Assembly: GCF_047948215.1 (NCBI RefSeq)
Contig: NC_134456.1
Span: 69,156,029 to 69,220,028, forward strand
From: Lycorma delicatula
Taxonomy: Eukaryota; Arthropoda; Insecta; Hemiptera; Fulgoridae
Direction of reading: 5' to 3'
Length of the DNA stretch: 64,000 nt
Shown here: in pieces, positions 36,975 through 50,447 of the stretch
Numbering within the stretch: position 1 is the stretch's first letter
Layout of the letters: each line of letters starts with the position of its first letter
Notes under the pieces: generated by a model
Databases searched by the model: none
What the model was told of the DNA's origin: nothing
What the model saw: only the letters and a program-made list of their open reading frames with translations
Made by a program: the position numbers and the translations under genes

Positions 36975-39900
36975 ATTGCATTAACCTTTTCTCTTTTAAT
37001 AAATGTTAGTAACTTTCTAATGGCTTACACGCATAAAAAGGTTTCCAAAGAATTACGTACATAAGTCGGAGTTGCTTCCCCTGAGATTAATGATGTTCAC
37101 TTTACAACCAGTATGCGTCATAAATCGATAAAAAATATCAGTTGTGTAGCTGAATATCGTCTGCATTCGGTTGGGTTTGGGGTCCTTACGTACAACAGTT
37201 TATTAAGCTTATGAAGAATGTAACGGAAACCACTTCATTATTCGCTTTCCTTCATCTTTAGTGCCGTACAGTATCTCGTGTCAGATCGCCTACGTATGGT
37301 TAAGGCGCCTTATGTATGCGAGACATTTAATTTTAAGACCAAGGTGATGAATGGTGATAAAAATTACAAAAGAGTAGTAAGTTAAATGTTAATATTAAAT
37401 AGTAGAATTCGAATAATTCTGCCAGAATACCATTAATGGAGGAGAGAATTACGCTGTTACGTATCAAAGAATACAAAAATGAAAATATAGTCGTAAAATA
37501 TTTGCACTCAGTGATTGAGTTTTTGACAACGAAATATAACAATACAAACACCAGAAAAACAAAGAAGACGTGCTTTTGACATGCCAAGTTACACAAGTTA
37601 CAGAAGATTAAGAGATCGATAAAGTACAAAATGATGGGGTTTTAAATGGAACTGGAGAAGAGAGAAGATCTTGGCAGAACATTTTAATAACTGTTAAAAG
37701 CCATGTATTACGGCAGCCGCATTAATTTAGTTAATTTTTTAGTTTAATTTGTATGAAAGAATTTTTTTAACCAGTTTTATTTGATGATAAAGAGTTTTTA
37801 TATTTATTAAGGTTATAATGATTATTGATGAGGCAGATTATTGTAAACCATGTAAGGCAGATTGCTGATTATTGTAAACGTGAAAGAACACCAGTTTGTA
37901 ATACATTTCTTGTAATCTAGAAAAAAAAAAGATTATTTACTACAAAAGAATTAATCGATTCCAATTATAAAATTATGTAATTTTTTGTTATTTTCAATAT
38001 TTGTATTATTAAGTAAACGAACCAGTAAGCGAGACTTGGAGAGAAGGGCAGCTAATTTTGAATAAAAGTAAGAGTTTAAAGCGGTTCCTAAATCCTCCCG
38101 TGATCCAGCTTCTAAGGAAGTTTTAAGCCGTTACACCAGAGCTCTTGATCCAATAAAGGATCAGTGCGTACGAAAATGCCTCTAAAGTGACTATATGATG
38201 AACAAGAACACTTTACATGAACGTATAACATTATATTACAATTAATAGTAGGTCTCTGTGATCGTATAGAGTAGCCGATAAGGTGAACTATCCAAGATAG
38301 CTTACTGCCTTAAGTAATAATATTTATTCATTAGATCATTTATTATAACTACGGAAGTATTATTATTTATTACTTATCTAGTAAACATTCATAATGAGTA
38401 AATTCATTAAATAATACTTTCACTCATAGATGAATTTATTTCAATTCTAATGTCTTTTAATTTTAAGATTGTGTATTCCAATTTTAATTATAGTAATGAT
38501 TTCAAGATAAATAATCGATCAATTCTGTAATTCGACATTACAATTCATAAAAATGTTATACTTTTTTTTTATAAAAGTTCAAAATTATTTGTAAAATATA
38601 TACTTATAATAATAATAATTCATATTAAAATCATTTCAGTGTTTCACAGTGTTAATTAATAGTAACAATCATGTTAAATATTGAGCTATTATGTCTCCGA
38701 ACATGAGCAGTGAACAACAGAGATTAGAATAGATTACTGGTAGTTAAAATGTAATTCTGGAGATCTTCGAGAATATCTAAGTTAGAAAAGATAATAAACA
38801 TACAAATAAGAATGCTTACGAAAATAAGAAGTAATTATTATATAAATAATTATAATTTATTCATTTAGAGATGAATGGGCGGTACAAGATTGCCGAAGAT
38901 TATTGTGTATAACGAATAGAGCAAGGAAAAGGACACTACTTTTTTTTTGTACAAGTGAATAATAGTTTAGTAATATAATAAAAAATTAGTACCCGTTTAA
39001 ATAATTGCAAAATTTAAACAATACTAATATTAAATTTTACTCGATTTATGAGATTTCAAAAAAAAAATAAATAAATTACCAAGTACTTGGAATCGATTCT
39101 ATAACTGGATTTAGTATTATTTTTTCCCCCATAAATGTGATAGTTTATCTTCAAAGCCTCACATTCGCAATTTTAATTAAAATTAAACACCATTTAGTCT
39201 AGGAATTTTGATAATGGTTTTTTATAACATAATTTTTCAAAAGAAATAATTTATTCAAAACCAGAACGATCAACTGAATGTTGAATTAATTACAAAAAAT
39301 AGAAATTACTTAATATAAAAATTATTATTTTTATTTTGTTAATAAGGAATAAATAAATGTACACATTAATTTAAGTTGTGAAGTAAAAAAAGATATTAAC
39401 ACGCAGATAGACAGCATTATAAGATATTATTGAAATGTAAATATAATTTTTTTTTTTAATTTTTATACGTATTACTGTAATGTAATATCTAAGTTTGGAA
39501 TCTAGTTTCATTGTGTTGTTTACATTTCTAACCTGAATTGAACTGAGTCTATAGTGAATTTTTTTGCGAGATTTTAAAGGTACGCAAACTTATATTTAAG
39601 TCCGGTTCAGTTGGGCCGAACTAGTTCTGTTTAGTTTTAACTTTAGTTTATTTTGAAATTTGAAAGTTACGGTAGGGAGTTTAACTTTAAAAGGTATGTT
39701 ATTTGAATCGGAACAGTTTCTATGATTTCAAGTTGTAAAACATCAATTACTATAGCCTAAAAATATACGTAAACGAAGGATTTCAGTACTTCAAAGGTAT
39801 CTTACTTATTACTTTTCTTGCTGCTTTCATAACTATATGGATTAGCTAATATCCATCAGAAGTTTACCCGTACCGACTAGCTAGCTGTTAGTGAAATTTA

Positions 39901-40950
39901 AGATTTTTATCTGTGTATAAAACATTTTCAGACCTCACGAAAATTCATCTAGATTAAAGGACATCGCAGTTCCAATTTCTTAACAGTTAAAATAAAATTA
40001 CTTTAAATACACATTGTTTGCAAATAATTAATCAAATATTCAGTACTTTCGAAAATACTACTTCTAAATTTTACCTATTAAGTAAGTTTCATAGGTTTCA
40101 TTTTCTATCCTTATGGTGTATTCGTGTGTCTGTGGCATCCATATTATTAATATTCATAATCGAATCCGTTAATCTACACATTTGAAATTCAACATGAAGA
40201 AGTTTTGTTTTGCCGTGTACAAGTCATATATACGAATGCTTCATAAAAAATATTGCGATATCAAAATTTCCATTTTTTCCAAAATATTCACTAATTCTCA
40301 AGTTTTAAATAAAACTTTAGCATTTTGTATGTAAAGTAACATACTTCAAATATATATCTACTGATAACTTCTGACTGCCACATATAAAAAATACGCCAAA
40401 AAATTATGTTCCTTTTTGTTTAGCCGTTTATATGTGAAATTAATAATGCTGATTTCTCTGACTATTAGAAGCAAGGAGAATCACAACAGGAATTTGTTAT
40501 CGAGGCACAAAAATGTATAAATTTTTTATGCGAATTTTTTTTTCTTATTCTCAAATTGTGTTACATCATAACAAATTTATTATTATCGTCCTTCTGTTTT
40601 ATTTATATGGTTTTCGAATTCATTCCACTACATTTCTAAATTGATCATTATTTAAAAAAAAAATTATTTGAGAATATTTTTATTACAGCTAGATAACCAG
40701 TAAATTCAAATTTCTTGTTGGATGTGGAATTGCTAAATAAATTATCACGTACCAAACCTTAAAATATGATTTTTATTAAAACAAAATCGTTCGATTTTTC
40801 AAGATGTAACCAATTTTAATGAAAAATATGAAAGAAATTTGCTCAGCAATAACACACTACTATTGTGAAAATTGATGCGGAGAAAAAATTTCTGTTTTTT
40901 TTTTAATCTCATGATGAAAATAAGAAGTTGTCTGCCAAAATTTGTAATGA
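36975..40950. other. AT-rich non-coding DNA
   Basis: No gene is supported. The minus-strand frame at 37,333-37,629 is hydrophobic noise without domain. A short internal duplication (GCAGATTATTGTAAAC-like) lies at 37,831-37,880. Confidence 0.5.
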
Positions 40951-40954
40951 AATA

Positions 40955-41045
40955 GCAGCGTTTCAACCTTTCATCCAGAGGGTCTCAAACAGGTTTAGTA
41001 CTTTTCTCACAGAACTTCCACGCACTTGCTTCAAGTATATCCTGT
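40955..41045 (+). mobile_element. Diverged SINE family B relic
   Basis: CCTTTCATCCAGAGG matches the SINE B head CCTTTCATCCGGAGG. Further matching pieces (ACGCAC, TTCAAG) occur at the right spacing, but the B box has decayed. The assignment is by spaced short matches only. Confidence 0.35.
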
Positions 41046-44000
41046 GAATTAATCATATATATATATATATATATATATACTGTTGTATATAATATAGTGT
41101 TCGTAATGTATTATGATTTATTTCCTGTATTTTATTTCGGTCCGTAAAAATTACATTAAACAAATAACTGCATTGAACCTGATTTAAGACACAAATCACC
41201 AATAAGCCCCTTATCAGGCATAACAAACTCGTATCAAACTTACTAGGAAAAATGAGCAGTGAAGTCGTTTTCCCATTACCTTCTTACTGAGTCGAATGTT
41301 TGTTTCAAATTGATATGCTAGAACCAAAAAATTCAGTTTGTATTCAACCTTTCAATTTAACTATTTCTCGCTATTCACACATCACACTTTTGTAAACATC
41401 ATTACTCTCATTGATAATTCAGTGTAGAAACATGTGCTGCCGTAATAGAAAAAAAAATAGAAATAAAAAGAAATGTTTAAGTAATTCAAATATGAACCTA
41501 TTTTCCTTTGGAGACGATATAATATACAGACTCAGTGGTATTTGTAATATAGACATAATATAAAAATAAATTCTTTGCGTTGGAAAAAAAATTCATACTT
41601 TGGATAAACTCATGTTCTAAATAGATTGAGGGTACTTTTCGTTTTTGTTTTAATCAAAATTGTGTTTTTGACAGTTTTTGATGAATGATTTATTTAAATT
41701 AAACGTTCAAGCATATATAGGCAACGTTTGTAAGCAAAACAAGCGAATTAATTCGTAAGTATTTTTTTAATTTTATTTAATTAAATAAATTATGATTTGC
41801 TGAACTTTCTTTTAGGCTTATAAAAATGAAAAACTAATAACTCAGAGTAGAAAAATAGAAAAATAATAACATATATAATTTTACTTAAGTGAGAATATTT
41901 TTTTTTTACCGTGATCGTATAGAAGAGAAAAACATGTACTGTATTTCCCGTTATTTATTCATCCATATAAATATTTATTTCAAACATTTAGCAATTACAA
42001 GCCTCTCTACGCTGTACGTCACTGTAAAACATATCACACAACTCAAGCACTCGTTTCATCAATAATTCACTTCCTGCAAAATTCAATTTTGAGTTGCTTT
42101 TACGCGACAACAAAGAGATTTTTTTGCTTAGAAGTTGAGATAGACAAGGTTAAAAAACATATATTTTGAAATTAAATTTCTCTTTCATAGATTTTTCTCA
42201 AAAAGAAAACACAAGAATAAATTTGTTTTTTGTTACATTCCTTTACATCGTTTTCAATTAATTAATTTTCATTTAATTTATCATAAAAATGAATTGTGTA
42301 ATTTTATTTTATATTCTACTTTATGTATCCATCAGTGGGTTTTATTAAAGTCTTCGCCGATTAGCGTTCTGTATTGTTTCAGGACCCGGGATTCAAATCC
42401 TATTAAACGTTTTTGCCTTCCGCGTGATATTCGTGTACTGCAGTAACCAAAAAGAGATCAAAAAATTTTATTCTTTGTTCAAAATAGAAATTTTTTATTT
42501 TAATATGAAAATTTTCATTAGGTATTTATTTACTTTTCAATTTTTTTTACTAGATTTATATTAATTTCATATTAATATTTCAGTATAAAGATTAGTTAGA
42601 AAAAAATTGAATAGGGTAAACTTTCAAACTGTAATCGGATATTGTGTGCCTATTGTGAAACGACATAATTTCAATATAAAAGAATTGTAGAAAGAATAAA
42701 CCACGAAATGTTCCGATACAGTATTTTGATTATATTATTCTTTAGTTTGACTTTTTTATTTTTTATGTTAGTTAAATTAATTTGTATCTCCTTAGCTTAA
42801 ATATTATATATTTTTTACGTCATCTTTAAAGCATTATTTTGTAAAAAATTTATATCTACCCTCGCTTCTAAAATAATTCAAATTAAAATTTAAATTACGG
42901 TTTAATTTAAAACGCTATTTAATTTTTATCGTTTCTTATTTTCTTTCTCAGAAATCAGTATTTGATACTAAAAAATGTATAAACGTTTCGATAGAGAAGG
43001 GTTTACAATCCGAAATAAAATGCTCAGTTTATTTTGCAAAAGTGTTTTATGTACAAATGAATACCTTTTTATTTCAATAAAGGTTATTTTTATTTTATTG
43101 AAAATTTTATATATACGGTGCACTTGCTTCTGTTATTTTCTAGCAATGAAGTATTAAATATTTTCTATCGTTTACTTACTGACATGGCAAAGTATAAAAT
43201 TAAAACCTTTCTTTTTTTCTAGTGAAAATTTGATTAGAACAGCTGTTAACAAGTTCACATGATTCATGAGTGATGAAATATTACAATGTCGGTAAAGTCA
43301 ATAATGGGAATTTTATATTTATTTATTTTATAATCCACTATTTGTATTTTAAATGAAAAGGAGATAAAATTATTATAATAAAACTTGTTTTAATAAAATG
43401 TTTAAATATAAAAAATATTGTAGTTTTTCATAACTAATATTAATCGTAATTTTTTTTACTTGGATTTTTGTATCAGTTTGAATTATATTTAATCTGTTTT
43501 GACTATGATATCTACAGTGTTCTAAGTTTTCCCGGATAAGGATTTTTTAACTTTAATGAAAGCACTTCTTGATCACTTATGTTTAATTAAACATCATCTA
43601 GTAGCAACACTAAATTTTCAAATTGCCGGTGCATTTAGAGGCATCTTATCTTGTTCATATGTTTGGCTTCATATTATAATTCCGGCTTGAGAAAATACAA
43701 CTTCCAAAAAATTTTTCAAATCCTACTATCGAATTTCTGAGGGAACAGTTTATAATTCTGTTAAATTTTTCAACACGCCACGAAATTCCCGAAATAGGGG
43801 ATAATATTGTTCAGTACAGAAAGTCCTGATCAGTCATTGACCAGTTATGAGCTGTTCCTTTGCTAGGTAAAAATTTCCTGATTCTTTGGGTTTGTGAATG
43901 GTAATAGAGAGCCACTGCCTGGAGGACAAAGTTATTTATGTGGGATTGTTTATCATCTCGTGCAGTTTCTTCAACTGTAAACTTTCTCACCACAAATCCT

Positions 44001-45567
44001 TTTAATTTTTCCTTCATAATTTCTTCACCAAACTGAGTTGTGTGATTGTGCATCTCATACTCGTAAGATTTTTGGTGTGGATGCCACGATTATTGCACTT
44101 TTAGTATAATCTGCGTGTAAATTTATCCAGAGACTCTTATTTCCTATTCCTATCTCACTGCTGCACATAATGCTATCCCACAGATTGCCATGAATTTCAC
44201 GTTTTTATCACGTATTTCTTTTGTACTTTTACTTTTTATAGCTGAAAATATTAATTTCATGAAGTTTCCTTAAAGATATATTTTCAATTCACAATTGTGT
44301 GTCTTATTAATTGTATATTAGCTAAATTTCGATTAAAGTTTTTAGTTTATGTCACTTTACCAAAATTATTATTTTGTAGAAATAAAAAAGATTTTTAGTG
44401 TTTTTTTTAATGCTTTTTTATTGTGGCGTGTTTACAACAAACTAAGAAGCAGCGAATTGCAAAGAGTTGTTCTCTTCACTCTTCAGATCATTTACTGCGT
44501 TACAGAGTCTGCAATAAAATTCTCATCTCCAACTAATGACGATTTGACATGCTTTTCTAATACCTACAAGCTCGCAACATTCATTTTTCTTTTTTAATCT
44601 TTTTTTCATTCCATTCATTTATTCATCTTTCAAATAATTTTCCTCTTTTATCGAACGATGAATGAATTTTTTTCAACACAGAATTATATTGGATCATATT
44701 GTTTCGCATATTTTTATACATGTATACTAAGTTTATTCCTTTACGAATTTTTTTCTTTATTTAATGGTAGCACTGTTTAATAAATGAATACTGCAAAAAT
44801 ACTACAAATTACATTGTTACGTAATACGTAGGACGTTCCCTATTTTTTTTTCATTTATCTTCATTATTTTGTAGAAATTCGCGTGTTCCTGTTAATAAAC
44901 ACGACCACTACATGCAGGTACAACATTTTTCTTTTATATTCCAGAAAAATAAAAATATGAGCATTGGCAGTAAAAAAAAACTACTTGTGAAAACATCTCC
45001 AGCAATAAAATTTCCAGGATAGTTTAAAATTTATCTAATTGCTATATCTTTATTTCAAAACTTTAAGAATATTTTCTTTTAGCCGCTATTATTTCAATTC
45101 TGAACATTTATACTCTCATCTTTTATATATAACGACGTCATATTTATATTTTCTTTTGTTTTAAGTTAGTTTTTCCTTAGGTCTTATTTTTTCCTTTATT
45201 AATATAATTAAACTCTACTGTAATTAATTATATTATTCTTAGTTGTTAAATTAAGAATGTTATATATTTCTGAAGACATTATTCTGTTAACTTATTTCAG
45301 GATAAATAAATAACTAAGTATTCATAGAATTATAAAAGCAATATTGCAATTCTTAGCAATATTTTATTTTATCATAACATTTAAAAATATTTTTAACAGT
45401 TTTCTTATTGGAATATAAATATTTTCAAAGATGTATTTTCATTATAGACAGACTTATTAATTATCGATAGGTATTACATTCAGTAGTTTCGTTTTTTTTT
45501 TCTGTGTGATTCACTTTATTTTCGATATTGCCATATAAAATATTTAGATTATTACTTTCTGTCGTCA
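41046..45567. other. AT-rich non-coding DNA
   Basis: A TA run lies at 41,056-41,080. A lone B-box-like motif (GGGATTCAAATCC, about 42,388-42,400) may be an old SINE trace. A minus-strand open frame at 43,811-44,053 lies in a less AT-rich patch (43,600-44,200) that may be an old coding relic, but no family is recognised. Confidence 0.45.
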
Positions 45568-45575
45568 GTTATCTT

Positions 45576-47770
45576 ATAACACTGATAGACAAAAAACTTT
45601 TTTTTAGCGTTTATCCAAGTGTGATACCATTTCTTGAATTGCTTTTTTGCGTAAATTACAGATCTCTAAAAACAATTTTTCTATCGCCCTTAGTTTTAAA
45701 TAAGTTACGCTTCAAAAAAAAATTAAGGGAAAATATAGTTTAAATCTATAAAATTTGTAATTTTTCATGGTCATACTTGTGTTAGAATGATTTCGCTAAT
45801 TCTTTTACAAATAGCCTCATGCACATCCCGAATTAATGTCCAATAGTAATAGGCTAGCATGATAGTATTCCATTTTTCTTTATAGCGGCTTTCCATCACC
45901 GAAATGTCTTTGTGGAAGCGTTCACTGTGTTCGTCACTTACGTCTCCGAGGTTGTCCGGGAAAAAATCCATATGTGAGTGGAGAAAATGTATTTCCAAAC
46001 AATCTGTATGAAGTAAGAAGTTGATTAACAATATCGTGGAAATTGGCAGATTTTTGTTTGCCGAGAAAAGTTTTCCAAACTTCTTTAAATGAGGCCCAAG
46101 CTGCACTTTCTACATTATTTAACATTGAGTTAAATACAGCATCTTTGACCAACTCTCTTATTTGAAGACCAACAAATATTCCTTCTTTAATTTTTCCTTC
46201 ACCTACATTCGGAAATTTCTGCCTGATGTACAAAAATCCGGGACTTTCCTTCTTCATTGCTTTTACAAAGTTTTCGTTGGTCCTAGCTAGATTTGGAGAG
46301 GGGGTAAAAATATTTTTTTTGGGTTCAACTAAGGGCTCATGAATTTTCCCATTTGGAGTTAAATTGTCTCGTTTCTTTCACTCTTTGGTAACAATGTTTA
46401 TCCCTAGCTCGGCTGTCCCATTCGCAAAAAAAGCACATGTACTTATTATAGCCTAACTGCATGCCTAACAAAATAGCTATAACTTTCAATTCACCACATA
46501 TGTTCCAACTATGTTTTTTATAATTTATTTTTTCGAGAACATCTATCATCACATCGTGTGTCTCTTTCAAATTAATACCATAAGCAATTGGTATCGAAGG
46601 ATATTTGTTGCCGTTATGTAGTAGAACCGCTTTTAAACTATTCTTGGACGAATCTATGAAAAGGCCCCAGTCCTCTGGTTTATGAACTTGTCCTAAGTGC
46701 AACACAAGCTCATCAGTATTTGTACAATAAACCAAATTATTTTCATTAATAAAGTACTGAGAAAGTTCTTTTTGTCAGCTTCGAAAGCCCGAAGATTTTT
46801 TTTAATTTTTTGGATTTTTTTAAGTAAACTCCTCCAACCTTGCAGTCTTGATCTCAACAGTTCAGCTTGATTTTATGATAAATTTAAATGCCTAACGAAG
46901 TCATTTAATTCACCTTTTGATATAAGATGTGGCTTATTGGAAGATAATTCAAAATCAAAATCATTGTTGTCTTCAGTACTGCCTGATTCTTCATCGCTGC
47001 TTTCGAAACATACATTCACAGGTGGCTGAGGAACTGAAATAATTTCACTGTGAGGTACCGGCTTGACTGCAGATTGCAATGAAGGATATTTTACAGTATG
47101 TTTAGATTTTTTAGAAATTCCTGACACACTTGTTAAACAAAAGTAACAATCTGTTACATGATCTTTTGGTTCACGCCAAACCACAGGTACACCAAATGGC
47201 AAAGCCTTCTGTGTACCTTTCAGCCATCCTAAACAAATGCCTATAAACAAAAGGCATCCACATCATTTACACGATTTCGAAGTATTATGTCACTGCACTG
47301 TTAACAAACGTAAGACAACAATAAGACTGAACAAAATTAATTAGTTTCTAAATCCAGTGCTTAATACAAACAACACATCTGTGTTTTCAGCTGCATGTTT
47401 TGACCTGCACAGACATGATTCATTTTGTCCATTAAGGTCACTCTTCAGTATTAGATATGACATCATATTGTGTGACTATGATATGATTTAATTCTTTGTC
47501 TAGTATTGTTTATTTATAGCTGACAAATTGTAATCTTAACAAAGTTAAACAATAAAAAATGAGCTAACAAAATACAATATATGAGCTTAAAATGCTAACT
47601 ATACGTTGAAAAATAAAAAAACTCCTTTAATTAAAATTTAAAAATTTTTCAAAAATGGTAGGTGATAGAAAGATTCTGAGTTCATATTCGTTTTTATAAT
47701 AAAAAAAAAAAAAACAGATTAAAATCATGTATCGCATGTTAGGAAAAAAAATTTTGTTTATCAGTGTAAT
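45576..47770 (-). mobile_element. Unclassified DNA transposon family T, copy 2 (end to end)
   Basis: The 2195-bp element is bounded by a perfect 8-bp duplication, GTTATCTT, at 45,568-45,575 and 47,771-47,778. The ends are inverted repeats: ATAACACTGATAGACAAAA on the left, ATTACACTGATAAACAAAA on the right (minus strand), each followed by a T-run, about 28 bp in all. It carries one broken coding region on the minus strand. An 8-bp duplication is typical of hAT, P and some Mutator-like transposases. The protein does not let me choose between them by eye. Confidence 0.8.
45771..47250 (-). pseudogene. Family T transposase-like protein, copy 2, broken
   Basis: Parts in order on the minus strand: VTDCYFCLTSVSGISKKSKH, KYPSLQSAVKPVPHSE and an acidic linker (47,250-46,873, ending at an in-frame TAA). 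Then SRLQGWRSLLKKIQKIKK and, after a frame change, DWGLFIDSSKNSLKAVLLHN, NICGELKVIAILLGMQLGY and KYMCFFCEWDSRARDKHC (46,735-46,337). Two further frames follow, ending FHSHMDFFPDNLGD-like sequence, SDEHSERFHKDISVMESRY and MLAYYYWTLIRD (to 45,771). Asp in FIDSS, the D/E in ICG-D/E-LK, and the acidic SDEHSERFH block are candidate RNase-H-fold catalytic residues. The paired Cys of CFFC may bind metal. These role assignments are inference. At least one stop and three frame changes disable it. Confidence 0.7.
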
Positions 47771-47778
47771 GTTATCTT

Positions 47779-49663
47779 TTTCGTTCACCTGTGTACGCTT
47801 GGTTTGTTCATGAAAGCAAATGTGGTAATTATATTCTTAGAATGGAATAATTTACAAAGAATTTTTAGCATTCAGAAGTAAAATATTTCGAAAAATTAAA
47901 AGTGTCCTGATTGTAAATTCCTAAATTACGAGGATGATTTCTTTTTCAGTTTTTACAGCTGATGATTTTAAAAATTACAAGGGACAAAAGTTTGTATACT
48001 TTTTGGCTTTTACAACTTGGTGATCTTTTATCATCGTAGAATGTTTATTGGGTATCAGCTGAAGTAATAATGCTTAACACTAGACTTTAGATCATCCGTA
48101 ATATATCCTGGTATAATATATGCTGGCCCTAACACTACTGGCCTTTGTTCTTTGGAGCATCTTTTACGTATAATTTTTACAAATACGCTGGTTGTAGATA
48201 GATCCCTGGATTCTATCCCGATACATATATAAAATTATGTCCATATATAAACTTCATAAGTCATGAAGAACACCAATATAACCGGAAAATGTGTGAAAAT
48301 ATATCCATTTTGTACTTTAAAACAGTAGAATCAAACCGACCGATCCATTATAATTTCTGACAATTACAAGTACGCTCACCACTCATATCCATCGACCTTA
48401 AAAAGAAATTTGCAGCCTTGAAAAACTTGTTACAAGAAATCAGTTTTGAAAACATAAATAGTTGTTCATCATTTCAAGACTTTTATGAAGTCATGTTAAA
48501 TTTTGAAAGTTTCCTTATTACTTAATTGTGCCTAATTGCAAGAAGAAGAAGAGTGTAATTACATTCTTCTTCGCATCAGTTAACACGTTTTCCACCTTCA
48601 GATAAACTAAATAGTTTGTCATAAGCTTCATACTCGCAATTACTCACATGATCTACGTGAATATTTATGAAAAATACTCATTTTCTTAACCAATGAATGA
48701 ATTTGTATTGCATGATAATATCTCTTCTGCTAGTAATACACCGTCACCCACGTTTTAAGTAATCTTTGAGAAATTAATGAAAGATGTAGTACATAATAGT
48801 AAACTCCCATCTTTTCTGCCATGACCCCACTTTACAGTCCCTGTCGTACAATTCAAGAGAATATTACGTGCGCATATTCTTGCTTTTTGGGAAATTTATT
48901 TCAATTAAGAGCGCATTTAAAATTCTGTTTTATTTGTTAATAACTATTTCGAATAACTTTTGGCTCAGTCCCGTTGCTGTAATCGTTTCCCGGCCGACAA
49001 GAGTGTGGGAGTTTTTCATGGAAAGATTAAATTCGTATTTTAATGTCTTTTTTGTCAAATAAAACTAATTTTAAAAAAAAATCTTATTTGAATGTCATAA
49101 GATATAATGATTCTTTTTTTAGTGAATATACATGTATAAAATTGTTTGTCCACATGTACATCCCTGTATATCTCGTATCGTTTGTGTATGAAGGTTTGTG
49201 ATAGGTGGGAGGGGGGGTTATTTGGCAATAGTGCTGCTTTTTTTTATTATTATTAGTCTTTTCACGTACACAGCATTAATTTTTATTGATCTAATATAAA
49301 TTTTTATAACCACCTTCAACTTGTTGGAAAAATATTTTTAAGGATAAGTTCGTTATAACTAAAAAATTGTTAACTGGGAGACTGCTGTACAAGCTTTATA
49401 CAGCATCGAGTAAAACGACACGTTTCTCAGGGCGACTTTAGGAGTTACCAAGTAGTTGTTGTTGCATCTTTATAGAAGCTCATAAAGTATGGTGTCTACT
49501 TTTACGACCACCTCACCTGGCGGAAAGTCGTTCAACTGAAGTAAATCTGTCTGTTTTTTCTGAAAGTTTTGTGGAAATTTCTAACTGTTATATTATGTTT
49601 CTTTTTCTTTTTATTGTACTTTATTAATAAATATTTTTCCTGTCTCTTTTAATGCTGCCTCAG
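47779..49663. other. AT-rich non-coding DNA
   Basis: No gene or named repeat is supported. The 64-residue frame at 48,868-49,062 has no domain. Confidence 0.5.
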
Positions 49664-49699
49664 CACAAGAGAGTGCCTAATACAACTGTAATACCGAAT
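49664..49699 (+). other. Candidate 36-bp micro-exon
   Basis: A pyrimidine tract and CCTCAG precede 49,664, and GTGAGT follows at 49,700. The 36 bp are open in phase 0 (HKRVPNTTVIPN). The Ig exon at 28,478-28,641 ends in phase 0 on the same strand, so the two are compatible. There is no homology support. Confidence 0.2.
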
Positions 49700-49998
49700 G
49701 TGAGTAGCATTATATTATGCTTTTTTTATGGCATGGTAACAAGTTCTTTTAGCATGATTGCATGATTGTTTTACCTTTACTTTTATCAAAATTTTCTTTT
49801 TTCCCTTTCTTTAAGTCTTTTTTCGATCGTAATTAAGATACTTTTTCTATGAACGTGAAATTAATTCAACTTAACTTTATACTACTTTCTTAGAAATACT
49901 CGTATAATCGTTAAAATTTCGTAGAGTTCAACAATTAGATGTGGCGAACTTTCTATACTTTTTATGAACTTTGTATAAATTCGTGACAGAAAAATATT

Positions 49999-50028
49999 AT
50001 GTGTTTGTGTGTGTGTGTGTGTGTGTGC
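49999..50028. repeat. (GT)n microsatellite
   Basis: GT dinucleotides, followed by a TATATG stretch. Confidence 0.85.
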
Positions 50029-50396
50029 CTATATATATGTATGTATATTGACAATCCTTAAATAACTTTTTTTTAAAGTTATAACATAAAAAATATGAAA
50101 TATAGCTAATCCTTCTACCTGAAAACTATCAAAACCCGAGCACCCCAGCAGAAACTTAAAAATCTTAAATGAAAGGTTGAGTTGCAAAAAAAATTTGGCC
50201 TACGACAATCCTAACCAGAATGGTAGCCATTTAATGTTTTTCTCAGCTAGATTCAAAAGTGACCTTAAGTGAGTGTTGCATACCGAAAAGTAGATTATTA
50301 TGAGTTAATAGCTTTGATAAATTTAATTTTTTTAATTGAAAATTTACTGGTTGTCGTTCTTTTATAATATCTGGTATATGTGTGTTTATTAGTGTT

Positions 50397-50447
50397 CGTG
50401 TGTGTGTGTGTCTGTGTGTGTGTGTGTGTGTGTGCTCGCGCGCGCGT
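50397..50447. repeat. (TG)n-(CG)n alternating purine-pyrimidine tract
   Basis: TG repeats pass into GCTCGCGCGCGCG and then TATATA. The run is almost wholly alternating purine and pyrimidine. The minus-strand His/Thr-rich frame at 50,243-50,485 is its translation and is not a gene. Confidence 0.85.

Noticed and set aside
43811..44053. 80-residue minus-strand ORF
   Set aside because: No domain was recognised and the downstream frames are broken. It may be an old relic, but it cannot be assigned.
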